Assembly (NCBI RefSeq): GCF_014645515.1
Contig: NZ_BMLW01000008.1
Span: 216,515 to 280,514 of the forward strand
Reading direction: 5' to 3'
DNA length: 64,000 bases
Source: Oceanobacillus neutriphilus
GTDB taxonomy: Bacteria > Bacillota > Bacilli > Bacillales > Amphibacillaceae
Shown piece by piece: positions 34,870-44,314 of this stretch. Position 1 is the stretch's first letter, and every line of letters starts with the position of its first letter. The notes beneath the pieces were generated by a model. The model was not told where the DNA came from. It was given only the letters and a program-made list of their open reading frames with translations, and did no database searches. Made by a program: the position numbers and the translations under genes.

Positions 34870-35868
34870 ATGAATCACGTTACAAAATTATCTGACGACC
34901 TCTTTCAGTCTGCAGTCAGACAGCAAGCTTCTGATATCCACTTTTATCCATACGAACAGCAAACAGAAATCTACTTTCGCATCCACGGAAAACGTACCTT
35001 TATCCGAAATATTCTAACGAAACAATATCAGCTTTTAAGAACATTTTTTAAATTCAGTGCAAATATGGATATTGGTGAAAATAGAAAACCTCAAGCAGGA
35101 ACATTGCTTTGGAGTTTTGAATCAAGGGACTATGCACTTCGTATCTCGACTCTCCCTCATTATCAGCAAGAGAGTATCGCTATCCGTCTTCTTCCTCAAA
35201 ATGACACCTTACCGCTCGATCATTTATTTCTTTTTCCAAATCAAGTACAGCAAATGCGAAGGTGGATGAATCATGATTCCGGACTTATCCTGATAACTGG
35301 AGCAACAGGAAGCGGGAAATCATCTACTTTATATTCTTTATTAGAAATGGAAATGAAGGAAAAACCCTGTCAAATTATTTCTCTGGAAGACCCGATCGAA
35401 AGAAAAATAAATCAAATTTTGCAGGTGCAAATTAACGAACATGCCGGCATTTCCTATCACACAGGTCTGAAGGCTGCTTTACGTCATGATCCGGACATTA
35501 TAATGGTGGGAGAAATCCGGGATAAAGAAACCGCGAAATTCGCTGTGGAGGCTGCTTTGACTGGTCATCTTGTATTAAGCACCCTGCATGCTAAAAATGC
35601 TGTCGGTACTATTTTCCGTTTAAAGGAAATGGGGATAAAAACTGCTGATTTGCATCAAATCCTGATTGGCGTCGGAGCTCTTCGACTGATTCCGATTACA
35701 AGAAAGAATAAGCAGCAACGGAGCGCTATTGGAGAATTAATGGAGGGAGTTCATCTGACAGAAGCTATCGACGGTACATTACTGGCTTTACCTGAAGCAC
35801 AGCAATTTAAAAAATTACAAAGAAAGGCATTTGCTTATGGCTTTACGCAAACGATTTTCCCTCAATAA
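34870..35868 (+). CDS. comGA: ComGA, competence pilus traffic ATPase
   Basis: 332 aa secretion ATPase (GspE/PilT-like) that drives assembly of the competence pseudopilus at the membrane. Walker A ITGATGSGKSSTLYS (near residue 143), Asp box ISLEDPIERK, Walker B RHDPDIIMVGEIRDKETA and His box TGHLVLSTLHAKNA are intact. ATG with GGGAGGTGAG upstream. First gene of seven overlapping comG genes. In B. subtilis ComK activates the operon; I could not identify a clear pair of ComK boxes. Confidence 0.97.
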   Translation: MNHVTKLSDDLFQSAVRQQASDIHFYPYEQQTEIYFRIHGKRTFIRNILTKQYQLLRTFFKFSANMDIGENRKPQAGTLLWSFESRDYALRISTLPHYQQESIAIRLLPQNDTLPLDHLFLFPNQVQQMRRWMNHDSGLILITGATGSGKSSTLYSLLEMEMKEKPCQIISLEDPIERKINQILQVQINEHAGISYHTGLKAALRHDPDIIMVGEIRDKETAKFAVEAALTGHLVLSTLHAKNAVGTIFRLKEMGIKTADLHQILIGVGALRLIPITRKNKQQRSAIGELMEGVHLTEAIDGTLLALPEAQQFKKLQRKAFAYGFTQTIFPQ

Positions 35869-36877
35869 TCAAAAAATAACCATCGCTGCACAGCTGCAAT
35901 TTCTTCATATCTTGCAGCGTATGCTTTCAAAAGGTCTCACACTTACTCAATCATTAAATGCAATGAAATATTATGCTGAGTTAGAATATACCTCCAGTCA
36001 GATTTTAAAGGGGCTGGAAGCGGGACAGCATTTGGATGAAGCAATGGATGAGTCCGGTTTTCATCATTCGATTATTTCCTATCTCTTTGTTGTACGGGAA
36101 AAATCGAATATATCCGAACGGATTGAGCAGTGCCATCAATTATTCCAGCAGCATGTCCACTACATGCGTAAGTTTCAGCAGACAGTCCGTTATCCGCTTA
36201 TTTTGCTATTTATTTTTAGCGGCTTATTATTTTTTATTTATGCACGTGTTATCCCTTCCTTCCAGCAGCTTATGTTTGGTGAGCTTCCCATGCTGCTGCA
36301 AGCCGTTATTTTTCTATCCTCCTGGCTTGGTTATTCCATTCTTGTTCTTGTTGCTGTTTTCAGCTTTGGTGTGGTTATTTGGATCTTTTCAAGAAATAAG
36401 ATTTCTTTAGAAACAAAACTGTCTCTATATAGAAAGATTCCCTTGTATCGCTCTTATGTAAAGAGGCAAACATCCTTTCATTTTGCTGCCTTATACAGTT
36501 CGCTCTTGCAGACGGGAATGCCAATGAAGGAGTTATTACATTATATGTCCAGACAGACCAGGCTGCCCATTATTTCTTATTATGCGAAGCAAATGCAGTT
36601 AGAGTATTTTAGGGGGAGATCCGTTCAAGGACTCTTGAATACAATGAATTTCTTAGACAGGCATTTGACAGATATATTATCTTCTAATATGGATGCAGTA
36701 AACCTGGCAAAAGATTTAGCTATTTATGCTGAAATCTCGATTGATACAATGTATCAGCGGCTTCAAAAAAGAATTGTCTATATTCAGCCTATTTTTTTCT
36801 CGATTATCGGCGCATTTATTATATTTATCTATATCAGTCTGATGTCGCCTATGTTTGAATTAATGAATACAATGTGA
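35837..36877 (+). CDS. comGB: ComGB, competence pilus membrane platform protein
   Basis: 346 aa GspF/PilC-like polytopic protein that anchors pilus assembly. Two GspF repeats with hydrophobic segments near residues 115-140, 155-180 and 320-340. ATG 35837 overlaps comGA by 32 bp and is preferred to a TTG 6 bp earlier. Confidence 0.95.
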   Translation: MALRKRFSLNNQKITIAAQLQFLHILQRMLSKGLTLTQSLNAMKYYAELEYTSSQILKGLEAGQHLDEAMDESGFHHSIISYLFVVREKSNISERIEQCHQLFQQHVHYMRKFQQTVRYPLILLFIFSGLLFFIYARVIPSFQQLMFGELPMLLQAVIFLSSWLGYSILVLVAVFSFGVVIWIFSRNKISLETKLSLYRKIPLYRSYVKRQTSFHFAALYSSLLQTGMPMKELLHYMSRQTRLPIISYYAKQMQLEYFRGRSVQGLLNTMNFLDRHLTDILSSNMDAVNLAKDLAIYAEISIDTMYQRLQKRIVYIQPIFFSIIGAFIIFIYISLMSPMFELMNTM

Positions 36878-36889
36878 AGGAGCTTTTTT

Positions 36890-37195
36890 ATGTTGAAAAG
36901 TGAAAAGGGTTTCACTCTGATAGAAATGTTAATCGTCTTGATGGTAATCTCTATCATCATGATTTTAATTATACCGAATCTGGGGAAGAAGACAGGGGAT
37001 GTCCACTCCAAAGGCTGTGACGCGTTAATCGCTGTGGTGCAGGCCCAGGTGGATGCTTATCATATTGATACTGGAAATATGCCATCCAGTCTCGAGCAGC
37101 TTGAAAGTACTGGTTATATTAATGAAGATCAGCAGACATGCTCAAATGGAAATAAGCTTTCCATTTCTAATGGTGTAGTAAATGCTTCAAACTGA
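36890..37195 (+). CDS. comGC: ComGC, major competence pseudopilin
   Basis: 101 aa type IV pilin-like protein. The prepilin site is KGFTLIEMLIVLMVISIIM (cleavage before F by ComC), followed by the hydrophobic assembly helix. Two cysteines (SKGCDAL and QQTCSN) can form the intramolecular disulfide known in ComGC. AAGGAGC upstream of the ATG. Confidence 0.97.
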   Translation: MLKSEKGFTLIEMLIVLMVISIIMILIIPNLGKKTGDVHSKGCDALIAVVQAQVDAYHIDTGNMPSSLEQLESTGYINEDQQTCSNGNKLSISNGVVNASN

Positions 37196-37613
37196 GCGGG
37201 GGTTTACGCTTATCGAGACATTATTTGCATTATCCATCTTGTCTGTCATCCTTTTACTCATTCCTAAACACCAGGTAGAACAGATTAATAAACTGGAGAG
37301 CCGGCATTTTCTTGATACATTAGAAATGGATGTGCTTTATCTTCAGAATAAGAAGAGCACACAGGAAAGCGGCAAACCATATCTCTTAAGTTTTTCAACG
37401 GATAGCTATAGTATATTGTTTAACTACTCTACTGAGATCAGGCGGGAGTATCCGCCGCTGTTTTCTATGGATACACCTTTCCCGAAGGATATTGAATTCT
37501 CCGTCGGCGGTGTTATTAAGAATCCGCAATCCATTTTAATCAGCTTTGGGGAAGATCGTTATCGGATTGTATTTCCGTTTGGGAAAGGCAGATTTTATGT
37601 TGAAGAAAGATAA
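37182..37613 (+). CDS. comGD: ComGD, minor pseudopilin
   Basis: 143 aa, prepilin motif ERGFTLIETLFALSILSVIL at the N-terminus, then a beta-rich domain. It overlaps comGC by 14 bp. A minor component of the competence pilus. Confidence 0.93.
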   Translation: MLQTERGFTLIETLFALSILSVILLLIPKHQVEQINKLESRHFLDTLEMDVLYLQNKKSTQESGKPYLLSFSTDSYSILFNYSTEIRREYPPLFSMDTPFPKDIEFSVGGVIKNPQSILISFGEDRYRIVFPFGKGRFYVEER

Positions 37614-37935
37614 AGGATTCACATTATTTGAAACTTTAATAGCATCATTGCTTTTATTCTCTATGCTCACTATACTATTGCCACTGCTCACCTTACTTGC
37701 TAAAGAACAGTACAGCAATATGGAAAGATTAAAAATTACAAGTAAATTACATGATGAGCTGCAAGAAGCTCTGGTTGGAACGGTATCTTATCCGTCAGAA
37801 TATACAATAACTCCTTACCGTACATCTGCAGAGTTTTCTTTTGCATTGGATGGAGAATACTTGAAAGGATGTGCAGAATGGACTAATGCAAAACAACAGA
37901 CAGAGAAAAAATGTCTTTACGCAATTATGGAGTAA
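37597..37935 (+). CDS. comGE: ComGE, minor pseudopilin
   Basis: 112 aa from ATG 37597, with GGGAAAGG upstream. The prepilin-like motif is DKGFTLFETLIASLLLFSML. It overlaps comGD by 17 bp and comGF by 65 bp. An in-frame upstream ATG would give a non-pilin leader and is rejected. Confidence 0.88.
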   Translation: MLKKDKGFTLFETLIASLLLFSMLTILLPLLTLLAKEQYSNMERLKITSKLHDELQEALVGTVSYPSEYTITPYRTSAEFSFALDGEYLKGCAEWTNAKQQTEKKCLYAIME

Positions 37936-38353
37936 CGCCAATGGCTTCACTGTGATTTCTATGCTAATTGCAATGACAATCTTAGTATTAACACTTCCTT
38001 TTGTATACTATGCCTTGTCTACACTTCAAATAAAGCAGACCTATACGGAATCTTTATCGGTACAGCAATTATTTTTGCAATTACGCAACGAAATCATTTC
38101 TTCTTCTTCAGCCCATATAGCTGACAATCGATTGTATATCCGATTTATTGATCCAGGTGATAATATCGAGAAAACAGCCCGCTTCAGTCAGTATAACACT
38201 TCCATCCGCAGACAAATAAACGAACAAGGCCATGAGATATATCTTCACAAAGTTTCTAATGCTATTTTTGAGGAACAATCAAATACTATTTTTTTAACAA
38301 TTACCATGGAATCAGGGGAAGTTTATGAAAAGACACTATACACTTATCCATAG
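37871..38353 (+). CDS. comGF: ComGF, minor pseudopilin
   Basis: About 155-160 aa. NGFTVISMLIAMTILVLTLP is the pilin-like helix, about 25 residues from the N-terminus. The start is uncertain: GTG 37871 is too near AAAGGA (37864-37869), and ATG 37886 is 16 bases from it. Overlaps both neighbours, as in other comG operons. Confidence 0.85.
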   Translation: MQNGLMQNNRQRKNVFTQLWSNANGFTVISMLIAMTILVLTLPFVYYALSTLQIKQTYTESLSVQQLFLQLRNEIISSSSAHIADNRLYIRFIDPGDNIEKTARFSQYNTSIRRQINEQGHEIYLHKVSNAIFEEQSNTIFLTITMESGEVYEKTLYTYP

Positions 38354-38693
38354 CCAGCAGGGATTTTTATTATTCCATGTCGTTTGGGTTATCCTTATTG
38401 TATTTCTTTGCTTACATTTTCTTCTTTATCAATATCAGACAGCAAAAATAGTAGCTGACAATCAGTTATCTGATATAGAGGTGGAAACACTTTTTCAAAT
38501 GGCTTACAAAAGAGTCAGTGGAGAAATAGATGTACAGGATATTTCTTTACCATATGAAACCAGCTATCATTTTCCGCAGGGGGAAGTTAAAGTAATCTTT
38601 CAGGCAGAAACAAATAAAAAAATAAATATCATTTATAAAATAAAACAAACTGGAAATGACCATATTTATCAATTTTCCAGATACGCTTCTTAA
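38325..38693 (+). CDS. comGG: ComGG, minor pseudopilin
   Basis: 122 aa; QQGFLLFHVVWVILIVFLCL is a degenerate prepilin segment followed by a hydrophilic domain. Sequence conservation of ComGG is low, so the call rests on the helix, size and last position in the operon. ATG 38325 with CAGGGGAAG upstream; overlaps comGF by 29 bp. Confidence 0.85.
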   Translation: MKRHYTLIHSQQGFLLFHVVWVILIVFLCLHFLLYQYQTAKIVADNQLSDIEVETLFQMAYKRVSGEIDVQDISLPYETSYHFPQGEVKVIFQAETNKKINIIYKIKQTGNDHIYQFSRYAS

Positions 38694-38764
38694 CAGTAAT
38701 TGAGTGGATTTATCATTACTTTATAATAAAATTTCTAATACAGGGGCAAACTATATAAGAATCG

Positions 38765-38793
38765 TTTACAATCCTATCCGGCTCGTATATAAT
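38765..38793 (+). promoter_or_regulatory. SigA promoter of yqgY
   Basis: TTTACA (38765-38770), 17-bp spacer, perfect TATAAT (38788-38793), about 38 bp before the yqgY start. Confidence 0.72.
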
Positions 38794-38830
38794 AACTATG
38801 AGAACGTTACCTATAAAGGAGGGGGAAGAC

Positions 38831-39073
38831 ATGGACCGCATGTTTCGTGTTCTTGCCTTTTGGACAGGTATTTTTACAGTTATGTTTTATGTAGGTGACA
38901 TGCTGAATACTGCACTATTATTCCTTGTTCAAACGGCGTTTTTCCTTACATTGAGTTACTTAAAGCTGTCTGAACGTATGTACATGTACTTATTTGGTGC
39001 ATATTGTACGGTATTTATTGTTGGATACACTTGGTATTCTGAGTTTATCCTTGTACCTGGATTTGGACATTAA
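38831..39073 (+). CDS. yqgY: YqgY, DUF2626 membrane protein
   Basis: 80 aa with two or three membrane segments; MDRMFRVLAFWTGIFTVMFY then VGDMLNTALLF and TWYSEFILVPGFGH match DUF2626. Function unknown. ATG 38831 sits 6 bases after AAAGGAGGGGG, whereas an in-frame upstream start lies in the promoter region. Confidence 0.87.
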   Translation: MDRMFRVLAFWTGIFTVMFYVGDMLNTALLFLVQTAFFLTLSYLKLSERMYMYLFGAYCTVFIVGYTWYSEFILVPGFGH

Positions 39074-39078
39074 AAACA

Positions 39079-39126
39079 GCGAAAAAAGACCTTCTGTATT
39101 TTACAGCTGGTCTTTTTTCGCTTTTC
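39079..39126. terminator. Terminator between yqgY and yqgX
   Basis: AGCGAAAAAAGACC pairs with GGTCTTTTTTCGCT over 14 bp; usable in both directions between convergent genes. Confidence 0.88.
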
Positions 39127-39153
39127 TATCTGCCTTGAATCAATTATGATTTT

Positions 39154-39783
39154 CTATGCTGGAAAAAAGGGATTATTCTTCTTTTCGTAGCCAACCGTCG
39201 TTGCCGGGCCATGGCCTGGAAGAATGGTTAAATCATCCGGCAAATGATATAACTTATTTCTTATCGAGTTTTCCAGGACGTTTATATCCCCGTCTACCAA
39301 ATCTGTTCTGCCGATTCCCTGCTGAAATAATACATCACCGCAAACAGCAAAATTCTCTTTAGAAAAAACAAAACTGATGCTTCCAGGCGAATGGCCCGGC
39401 GTATGTAATGTATTAATAGTGAAACCGCCAACTTCCAAGGTTCCTTCCGTCAGTTCTTTATCAGCTTCTTGAGCAGTAATGGGCTCTCCCATTAATTTAG
39501 CTGACCCATTCAATCTCGGTTCTCCAAGCCAGGACCACTCTGTTTTATGAAGATATACTGGTGCATCGGTATACTTTTGGACACTGTCCAAACCGCCGAT
39601 ATGATCAAAATGTGCATGAGTCAGTAAGATTGCTTTTACATTCAGCTCATTTTTTTCAACAGCTTCCATTATTTTCTCCGGTTCCCCGCCGGGATCAATA
39701 ATTAAAGCGTCTTTTTCTTCTTTTTTGTAAACGATATAACAATTTGCCTGGACTAAACCTACCGGCATTGCGATAATTTCCAT
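39154..39783 (-). CDS. yqgX: MBL-fold hydrolase YqgX
   Basis: 209 aa metallo-beta-lactamase-fold protein of the glyoxalase II-like group. The zinc motif THAHFDHIGG is near residue 55, and further ligands are in HTPGHSPGSISFV, FAVCGDVLF and LPGHGPATT. Likely a thioester hydrolase (hydroxyacylglutathione/bacillithiol type), substrate not known. Start at ATG 39783: GGAGAG lies 6 bp upstream, whereas it abuts the ATG at 39789. Confidence 0.92.
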   Translation of the reverse strand: MEIIAMPVGLVQANCYIVYKKEEKDALIIDPGGEPEKIMEAVEKNELNVKAILLTHAHFDHIGGLDSVQKYTDAPVYLHKTEWSWLGEPRLNGSAKLMGEPITAQEADKELTEGTLEVGGFTINTLHTPGHSPGSISFVFSKENFAVCGDVLFQQGIGRTDLVDGDINVLENSIRNKLYHLPDDLTILPGHGPATTVGYEKKNNPFFPA

Positions 39784-39925
39784 ATCCATCTCTCCATTCT
39801 TTTATAATAACTCGACAAACACTTGGAAATACTATAAAATATAAATAGTTTAACGATAATTACATAGTATTAAATACTGACTTTTTACACAAGAATAGTT
39901 ACCTTGAAAAGGAGGAAAATTTCGG

Positions 39926-40099
39926 ATGGGTCATATTGTTTTAGGAATTTTATTTTTACTAGTTGCACTATTAGCAGTCGTATCCGTAATTCGTCAGTTA
40001 AAATTTAAAAATATACTGGCGCTGTTATTCTCTGTTTTAACTGCCGTTGTCTTTGGATTCTTCTCCGTTGCAACCATTATTTCAGAAATCGTAGGCTAA
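39926..40099 (+). CDS. Small membrane protein, DUF2759-like (57 aa)
   Basis: 57 aa with two hydrophobic helices (ILFLLVALLAVVSVI and LALLFSVLTAVVFGFFSVAT) joined by a basic RQLKFKN turn. Strong AAGGAGGAAA site upstream. Size, topology and place beside yqgX suggest the YqgW/DUF2759 group. Function unknown. Confidence 0.75.
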   Translation: MGHIVLGILFLLVALLAVVSVIRQLKFKNILALLFSVLTAVVFGFFSVATIISEIVG

Positions 40100-40103
40100 A
40101 AAC

Positions 40104-40150
40104 AAAAGGATTCTTTCTATTTTGCTGAAAATAGAAAGAATCTTTTTTAA
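40104..40150. terminator. Terminator
   Basis: AAAGGATTCTTTCTATTTT pairs with AAAATAGAAAGAATCTTTT, giving a stem of about 18 bp. It serves the small membrane gene and, from the other side, yqhG. Confidence 0.92.
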
Positions 40151-40184
40151 TTTTCTCTTTCGATTAAAATGGTCTGCACTTACT

Positions 40185-40970
40185 TTAGTCCATCATTGCT
40201 TTCGTTAAATAAAAAATCCCTCCATTAATAACTTGAAAAATAACCTTTGGCTTAAACCGCTTTTCCAGTGCCTCTAACTCTTCTAAATATTTTGGATGAT
40301 CAAGTTCGTTCTCGTAAAAATGCTTTAATGTCGCTTTATCTGTTTCCAGTTGTTTTATAGACTCGGCAGCCCAGGAATTATCTTGATTTTGTACGTGCTG
40401 CAGCAGGAGATTCTGAATACGGATAAAGCCGGATTTTGGATTTATCATCGGTGACAGCGTATAGCAATAATCGGATATCGATCTTTCAAGCGCTATTTCC
40501 TCCAGAGAGTCCATCATATTTAAAGCCATATGGCCATGAAGCAGCTGCAGGCCGACAGAAAACACCTCGTCCCTATGCCGGGCTCCCTGATAGCTGATTT
40601 TTATATTAATCACAAGCCAGGGATACAGCGGTGTGTTTTCTGATGCTTGAACCTTTTCGAATAATCTGGTATAGCGCTCCTTTTCTATCAGTTTATTCAT
40701 AATTTGATGAAGTCTGGGACTGCCGAAGTGAATCCATTCTCCGGGCTCATTTGATTTTTCTTTGTCTGTAATCAGACGAAGCTTCTGAGGTTCTCCTTCC
40801 CGTCCCATTTTTTTAATATAATGCCAGTAGAAGGGGCGGTTCATTATTTCCCTGTCCATTTCTTCGTTCAGCTGGATGTGGATTTGCCCGTCATTCTTAG
40901 AAAGTATTGTACACTGCTTTGTTTCAAAGTAGTTGATGAGAAAATCTGATAAATCAATTTGCTGTTCCAT
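40185..40970 (-). CDS. yqhG: YqhG family protein
   Basis: 261 aa from the ATG at 40970, with GAGGAGC upstream on the minus strand. MNRPFYWHYIKKMGREGEPQ and EWIHFGSPRLHQI are typical YqhG blocks. Cytoplasmic, function unknown. It overlaps the 3' end of yqhH by 17 bp, so the two are coupled; a joint role with the helicase is inferred. Confidence 0.9.
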   Translation of the reverse strand: MEQQIDLSDFLINYFETKQCTILSKNDGQIHIQLNEEMDREIMNRPFYWHYIKKMGREGEPQKLRLITDKEKSNEPGEWIHFGSPRLHQIMNKLIEKERYTRLFEKVQASENTPLYPWLVINIKISYQGARHRDEVFSVGLQLLHGHMALNMMDSLEEIALERSISDYCYTLSPMINPKSGFIRIQNLLLQHVQNQDNSWAAESIKQLETDKATLKHFYENELDHPKYLEELEALEKRFKPKVIFQVINGGIFYLTKAMMD

Positions 40971-42621
40971 CTTTATATTGCTCCTCATTATTCTGAATTT
41001 CAAAGTTTGCCTGCTCAATCACGGAGGTCAGGTTATCAAGCTTAATACGTACCTCTCCGGCCGAAGTGGATTCCTGGTAGATGGATTCTATTTCCTTCTC
41101 CATACTATCTACTTTTAACTCTGCTAAAATGGCATCTAAATTACCGATAACATTCTCAAACAAATGAATTTTTTCGTAAAGCATGGACAGAACATGCTCT
41201 TCAATGGTCTGCTTTGTAACAATATTATAAATATGCACATCTGACTCCTGGCCGAAACGGTGAATACGGCCAATCCGCTGCTCCAGCCGCATTGGATTCC
41301 AAGGTAAATCATAGTTAATCAAATGATGGCAAAATTGCAGGTTAATTCCTTCACCACCAGCTTCCGTAGCGATAAGTACTTGTGCATGATCTTTAAATAA
41401 TTGCTTCATCCAATCCTTCTTTCCTCTTTTAAAGCCTCCACGGAAGGGAACAGATGAGATGCCATGCTGCTGCAGATACCATTGCAGATAATATTGAGTA
41501 GCACGATATTCTGTAAAAACAATAACTTTTTCCCCGTTCAGCAATTTGATCTGTTCAACCAATTTCTCCGCTTTCGGATGCTGGTCCAGCTGTTCAATAT
41601 TTTCTATCACATCTTGAATAGCCGTATTATTTTCATCAGCACCCAATTTTACCAAGGAAGTAAAACAAGCTTCTCTCGAGGAACAGAATTCACGTAAATA
41701 GGTGATTTTAGCGAATGCAGCCATTCCAAAGGATAGCTCCATTAACTGCTGATAAACCTTCTCATAGTTTTCTGGAAGGGAAGTCCAAATGGTTTGTATT
41801 TTTCTTTTTGAATTGTTTAAGCTTGTTTCTTTTCTTGTATTACGGACCATCACCTGCTGAACAAGTTTCTTCAGATAAGGATCCTGCTCCATTTTTTTGC
41901 GGTCTTTTCCGTATTTCTCCGTGAAGGTTTTATAATTTCCTAAATGTCCCGGCTTTAAGAGACTGACAAGGTTAAATAATTCTAATAGTTTATTCTGAAC
42001 AGGAGTAGCAGTTAATAAAAGACAATACTTCTTCTTTAATTCATGTACAAATTGATAGTTTTTCGTCTGTTCATTTTTTAATTTATGCGCTTCATCTACC
42101 AGAATAAAATCATAGTCCAGGTTCAAGATAGCTTCCCGATGCGGGGAACGTTTTGCTGAATCGATAGAGGATATGATAATTGGATTGTCCTCCCAGCTGT
42201 AATTTTTCCGGTAGGCAATGGCCGGAATTAGAAATTTATCATTTAATTCTTTTTCCCATTGATTAACGAGAGAAGCAGGAACAAGAATTAATGCTTTTTT
42301 TACTAAACCTCTCACCATATACTCTTTCAAAATCAGACCTGCTTCAATGGTTTTTCCAAGTCCTACTTCATCTGCTAAAATAGCACGCCCATGCATGGAT
42401 TCCAGCACCTGCTCAGCTGTTTGCAGCTGGTGATCCAATATATCCAGATGAGGTAAATATTCCAATGCCTGCAACCCTTTAAATGAGGGCCTCTTTGTTA
42501 CGTTTACAGCCTGATAAGCCATACGGAAAAGCTCCCAATTTGTTAAATCGTTTTCATCACGAAAAGCTGATTCCAAGTCGTTTATAAATTGATTATCTTG
42601 CCGAATTTGAATAGAATCCAT
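40954..42621 (-). CDS. yqhH: SNF2-family helicase YqhH
   Basis: 555 aa SWI/SNF ATPase of the RapA-like group. Motif I ILADEVGLGKTIEAGLIL (near residue 80), DEAH in ILVDEAHKLKN, LTATPVQNKLLELFNL, and motif VI RLEQRIGRIHRFGQ are complete. It probably translocates on double-stranded DNA or displaces proteins such as RNA polymerase. Transcribed away from gcvT, with the riboswitch region between them. Confidence 0.93.
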   Translation of the reverse strand: MDSIQIRQDNQFINDLESAFRDENDLTNWELFRMAYQAVNVTKRPSFKGLQALEYLPHLDILDHQLQTAEQVLESMHGRAILADEVGLGKTIEAGLILKEYMVRGLVKKALILVPASLVNQWEKELNDKFLIPAIAYRKNYSWEDNPIIISSIDSAKRSPHREAILNLDYDFILVDEAHKLKNEQTKNYQFVHELKKKYCLLLTATPVQNKLLELFNLVSLLKPGHLGNYKTFTEKYGKDRKKMEQDPYLKKLVQQVMVRNTRKETSLNNSKRKIQTIWTSLPENYEKVYQQLMELSFGMAAFAKITYLREFCSSREACFTSLVKLGADENNTAIQDVIENIEQLDQHPKAEKLVEQIKLLNGEKVIVFTEYRATQYYLQWYLQQHGISSVPFRGGFKRGKKDWMKQLFKDHAQVLIATEAGGEGINLQFCHHLINYDLPWNPMRLEQRIGRIHRFGQESDVHIYNIVTKQTIEEHVLSMLYEKIHLFENVIGNLDAILAELKVDSMEKEIESIYQESTSAGEVRIKLDNLTSVIEQANFEIQNNEEQYKDGTAN

Positions 42622-42765
42622 ATATTTGATTCACTCCCTTTCAATAAAATATGGTTTTTTCAATTACTTTTTCAAAGAGATATGATATACTTTTGTCAAA
42701 TAGATTTTCCTGCTAACATATACATAGTATAACCAACATCAATATATTAAATCAGCGGATGAACA

Positions 42766-43112
42766 CAAGGGGAGAGCTTACAGTTTATGTAACGCCGAAG
42801 GAGCAAGTTAAGAGCGAATCTCTCAGGCAAAAAGACTCTTGTAGGACGCAACTCTGGAGAGCGTTTATAAGTAACAGGGAGAGATGTTTTTTTCTCTAAA
42901 AGCTTATTAACCACCCACGAAGCAAGTATTCACATTTTACCAGTCTGTAAAAGCATGCTGTTATTCTGTTCCAATAAGTATGGATGAGGAATGTAAGCTG
43001 ATGCTTGGGGTCTGATTCATTTATTGCAAAAATGAATTTTATGTTAACTGTGGATATGCAACTTTCTGGTATGAGGACAGAGACTTCTTTTAGGAGGAGT
43101 CTCTATTTTTAT
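42766..43112 (+). promoter_or_regulatory. Tandem glycine riboswitch of gcvT-gcvPA-gcvPB
   Basis: Aptamer 1 (about 42767-42866) has GGGGAGAG, CGCCGAAGGAGCAA, ATCTCTCAGGCAAAAAGACT and GGACGCAACTCTGGAGA. Aptamer 2 (about 42911-43082) has CCACCCACGAAGCAAG and AACTTTCTGGTATGAGGACAG. The expression platform is a terminator (AGAGACT/AGTCTCT, 43079-43110). In such leaders glycine binding switches on cleavage genes. Aptamer 2 contains an unusually long insert (about 42928-43055). Confidence 0.92.
43079..43112 (+). terminator. Riboswitch-controlled terminator
   Basis: AGAGACT (43079-43085) and AGTCTCT (43098-43104) with loop TCTTTTAGGAGG, then ATTTTT. Confidence 0.8.
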
Positions 43113-43175
43113 GCAAAAAATGTATTTATTCGTTTCATCAGCACCTTAACCAACCTTAAAAAAGGAGAGAATTAA

Positions 43176-44279
43176 ATGAGTGAATTAAAGCGTACTCCAA
43201 TCTTCCCGGCTTATGAAAAAGTTGCCAAGACGATTGATTTCGGCGGATGGGATCTCCCGGTTCAATTTTCAAGTATAAAAGAAGAGCATGAAGCTGTCCG
43301 GACAAAAGCCGGCCTGTTTGATGTATCCCATATGGGGGAAATTTTAGTAAGCGGCCCGGAAAGTACTCACTTTTTACAGACTGCGCTATCAAACGATATT
43401 ACAAAGCTTGTCCCAAACAAAGCGCAATATACGATTATGTGCTATGAGGATGGCGGGACAGTAGATGATTTAATTGTATATATGCTTGCAGAAAATGAAT
43501 ACCTGCTTGTTGTAAATGCCGCAAATACAGAAAAAGATTTTGAATGGTTACTGAAACAAAATAATTCCAACTCTAAGGTTACTTTGGAAAATATTTCGGA
43601 AAATTATGCACAATTAGCTTTGCAGGGACCAAAAGCAGAGCAGATTTTACAGAAGGTTGTAAAAGAACCACTGAATGACATATCTTTCTTCCGATTTAAA
43701 AAAGGTGTTGTCATTGAAGGGATAACCGGAGAAGCTTTAATCTCCAGAACAGGCTATACCGGTGAGGATGGCTTTGAAATATATCTTGATTCGCAAAACG
43801 GCAAAGCTTTGTGGAGTCTCCTCCTTGAAAAAGGAAAAGAGGAAGGAATCGAGCCTATCGGATTAGGGGCACGGGACACGCTGCGCTTTGAAGCAGGCCT
43901 TGCATTATATGGTCAGGAATTAGCACCTGATATTTCGCCGTTGGAAGCGGGATTAGGATTTGCTGTTAAACTAAACAAAGAAGCAGAATTTACTGGTAAA
44001 GAAGCTCTGAAAAAACAAGCGGATACTGGATTGAAGAGAAAGCTTGCAGGGATTGAAATGGTTGATAAAGGTATTCCGCGGCATGGCTATGCTGTATATC
44101 ATGGTGACACGGAAATTGGTTTTATTACTTCAGGTACACAGTCACCGACTTTGAATAAAAATCTTGGACAGGCATTGATTCAATCTGAATTTGCAGAGAT
44201 TGGAACAGAGCTGGAGGTTCAGGTGAGGAAGCGCCGCTTAAAAGCAAAGGTTGTTAAAACACCATTTTACCGCAGATAA
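43176..44279 (+). CDS. gcvT: Aminomethyltransferase (glycine cleavage T protein)
   Basis: 367 aa; transfers the aminomethyl carbon from lipoylated H protein to tetrahydrofolate. [28 protein letters not shown] and [20 protein letters not shown] are hallmark blocks. AAAGGAGAG before ATG. First gene of the gcv operon, under glycine riboswitch control. The H protein gene is not in this operon, as in B. subtilis. Confidence 0.98.
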   Translation: MSELKRTPIFPAYEKVAKTIDFGGWDLPVQFSSIKEEHEAVRTKAGLFDVSHMGEILVSGPESTHFLQTALSNDITKLVPNKAQYTIMCYEDGGTVDDLIVYMLAENEYLLVVNAANTEKDFEWLLKQNNSNSKVTLENISENYAQLALQGPKAEQILQKVVKEPLNDISFFRFKKGVVIEGITGEALISRTGYTGEDGFEIYLDSQNGKALWSLLLEKGKEEGIEPIGLGARDTLRFEAGLALYGQELAPDISPLEAGLGFAVKLNKEAEFTGKEALKKQADTGLKRKLAGIEMVDKGIPRHGYAVYHGDTEIGFITSGTQSPTLNKNLGQALIQSEFAEIGTELEVQVRKRRLKAKVVKTPFYRR

Positions 44280-44314
44280 TCGTTTACCGGTGTAATAATT
44301 AAGGGGGAAAAAAG

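Noticed and set aside
37546..38353. Frameshift or broken gene among comGE/comGF because of long overlaps
   Set aside because: Each frame begins with its own pilin-like helix, and overlapping small genes are normal for comG operons.
42879..42900. Intrinsic terminator directly after the first glycine aptamer
   Set aside because: AGAGA/TCTCT around a T run is weak, and the second aptamer and a better terminator follow; it is more likely part of the linker.
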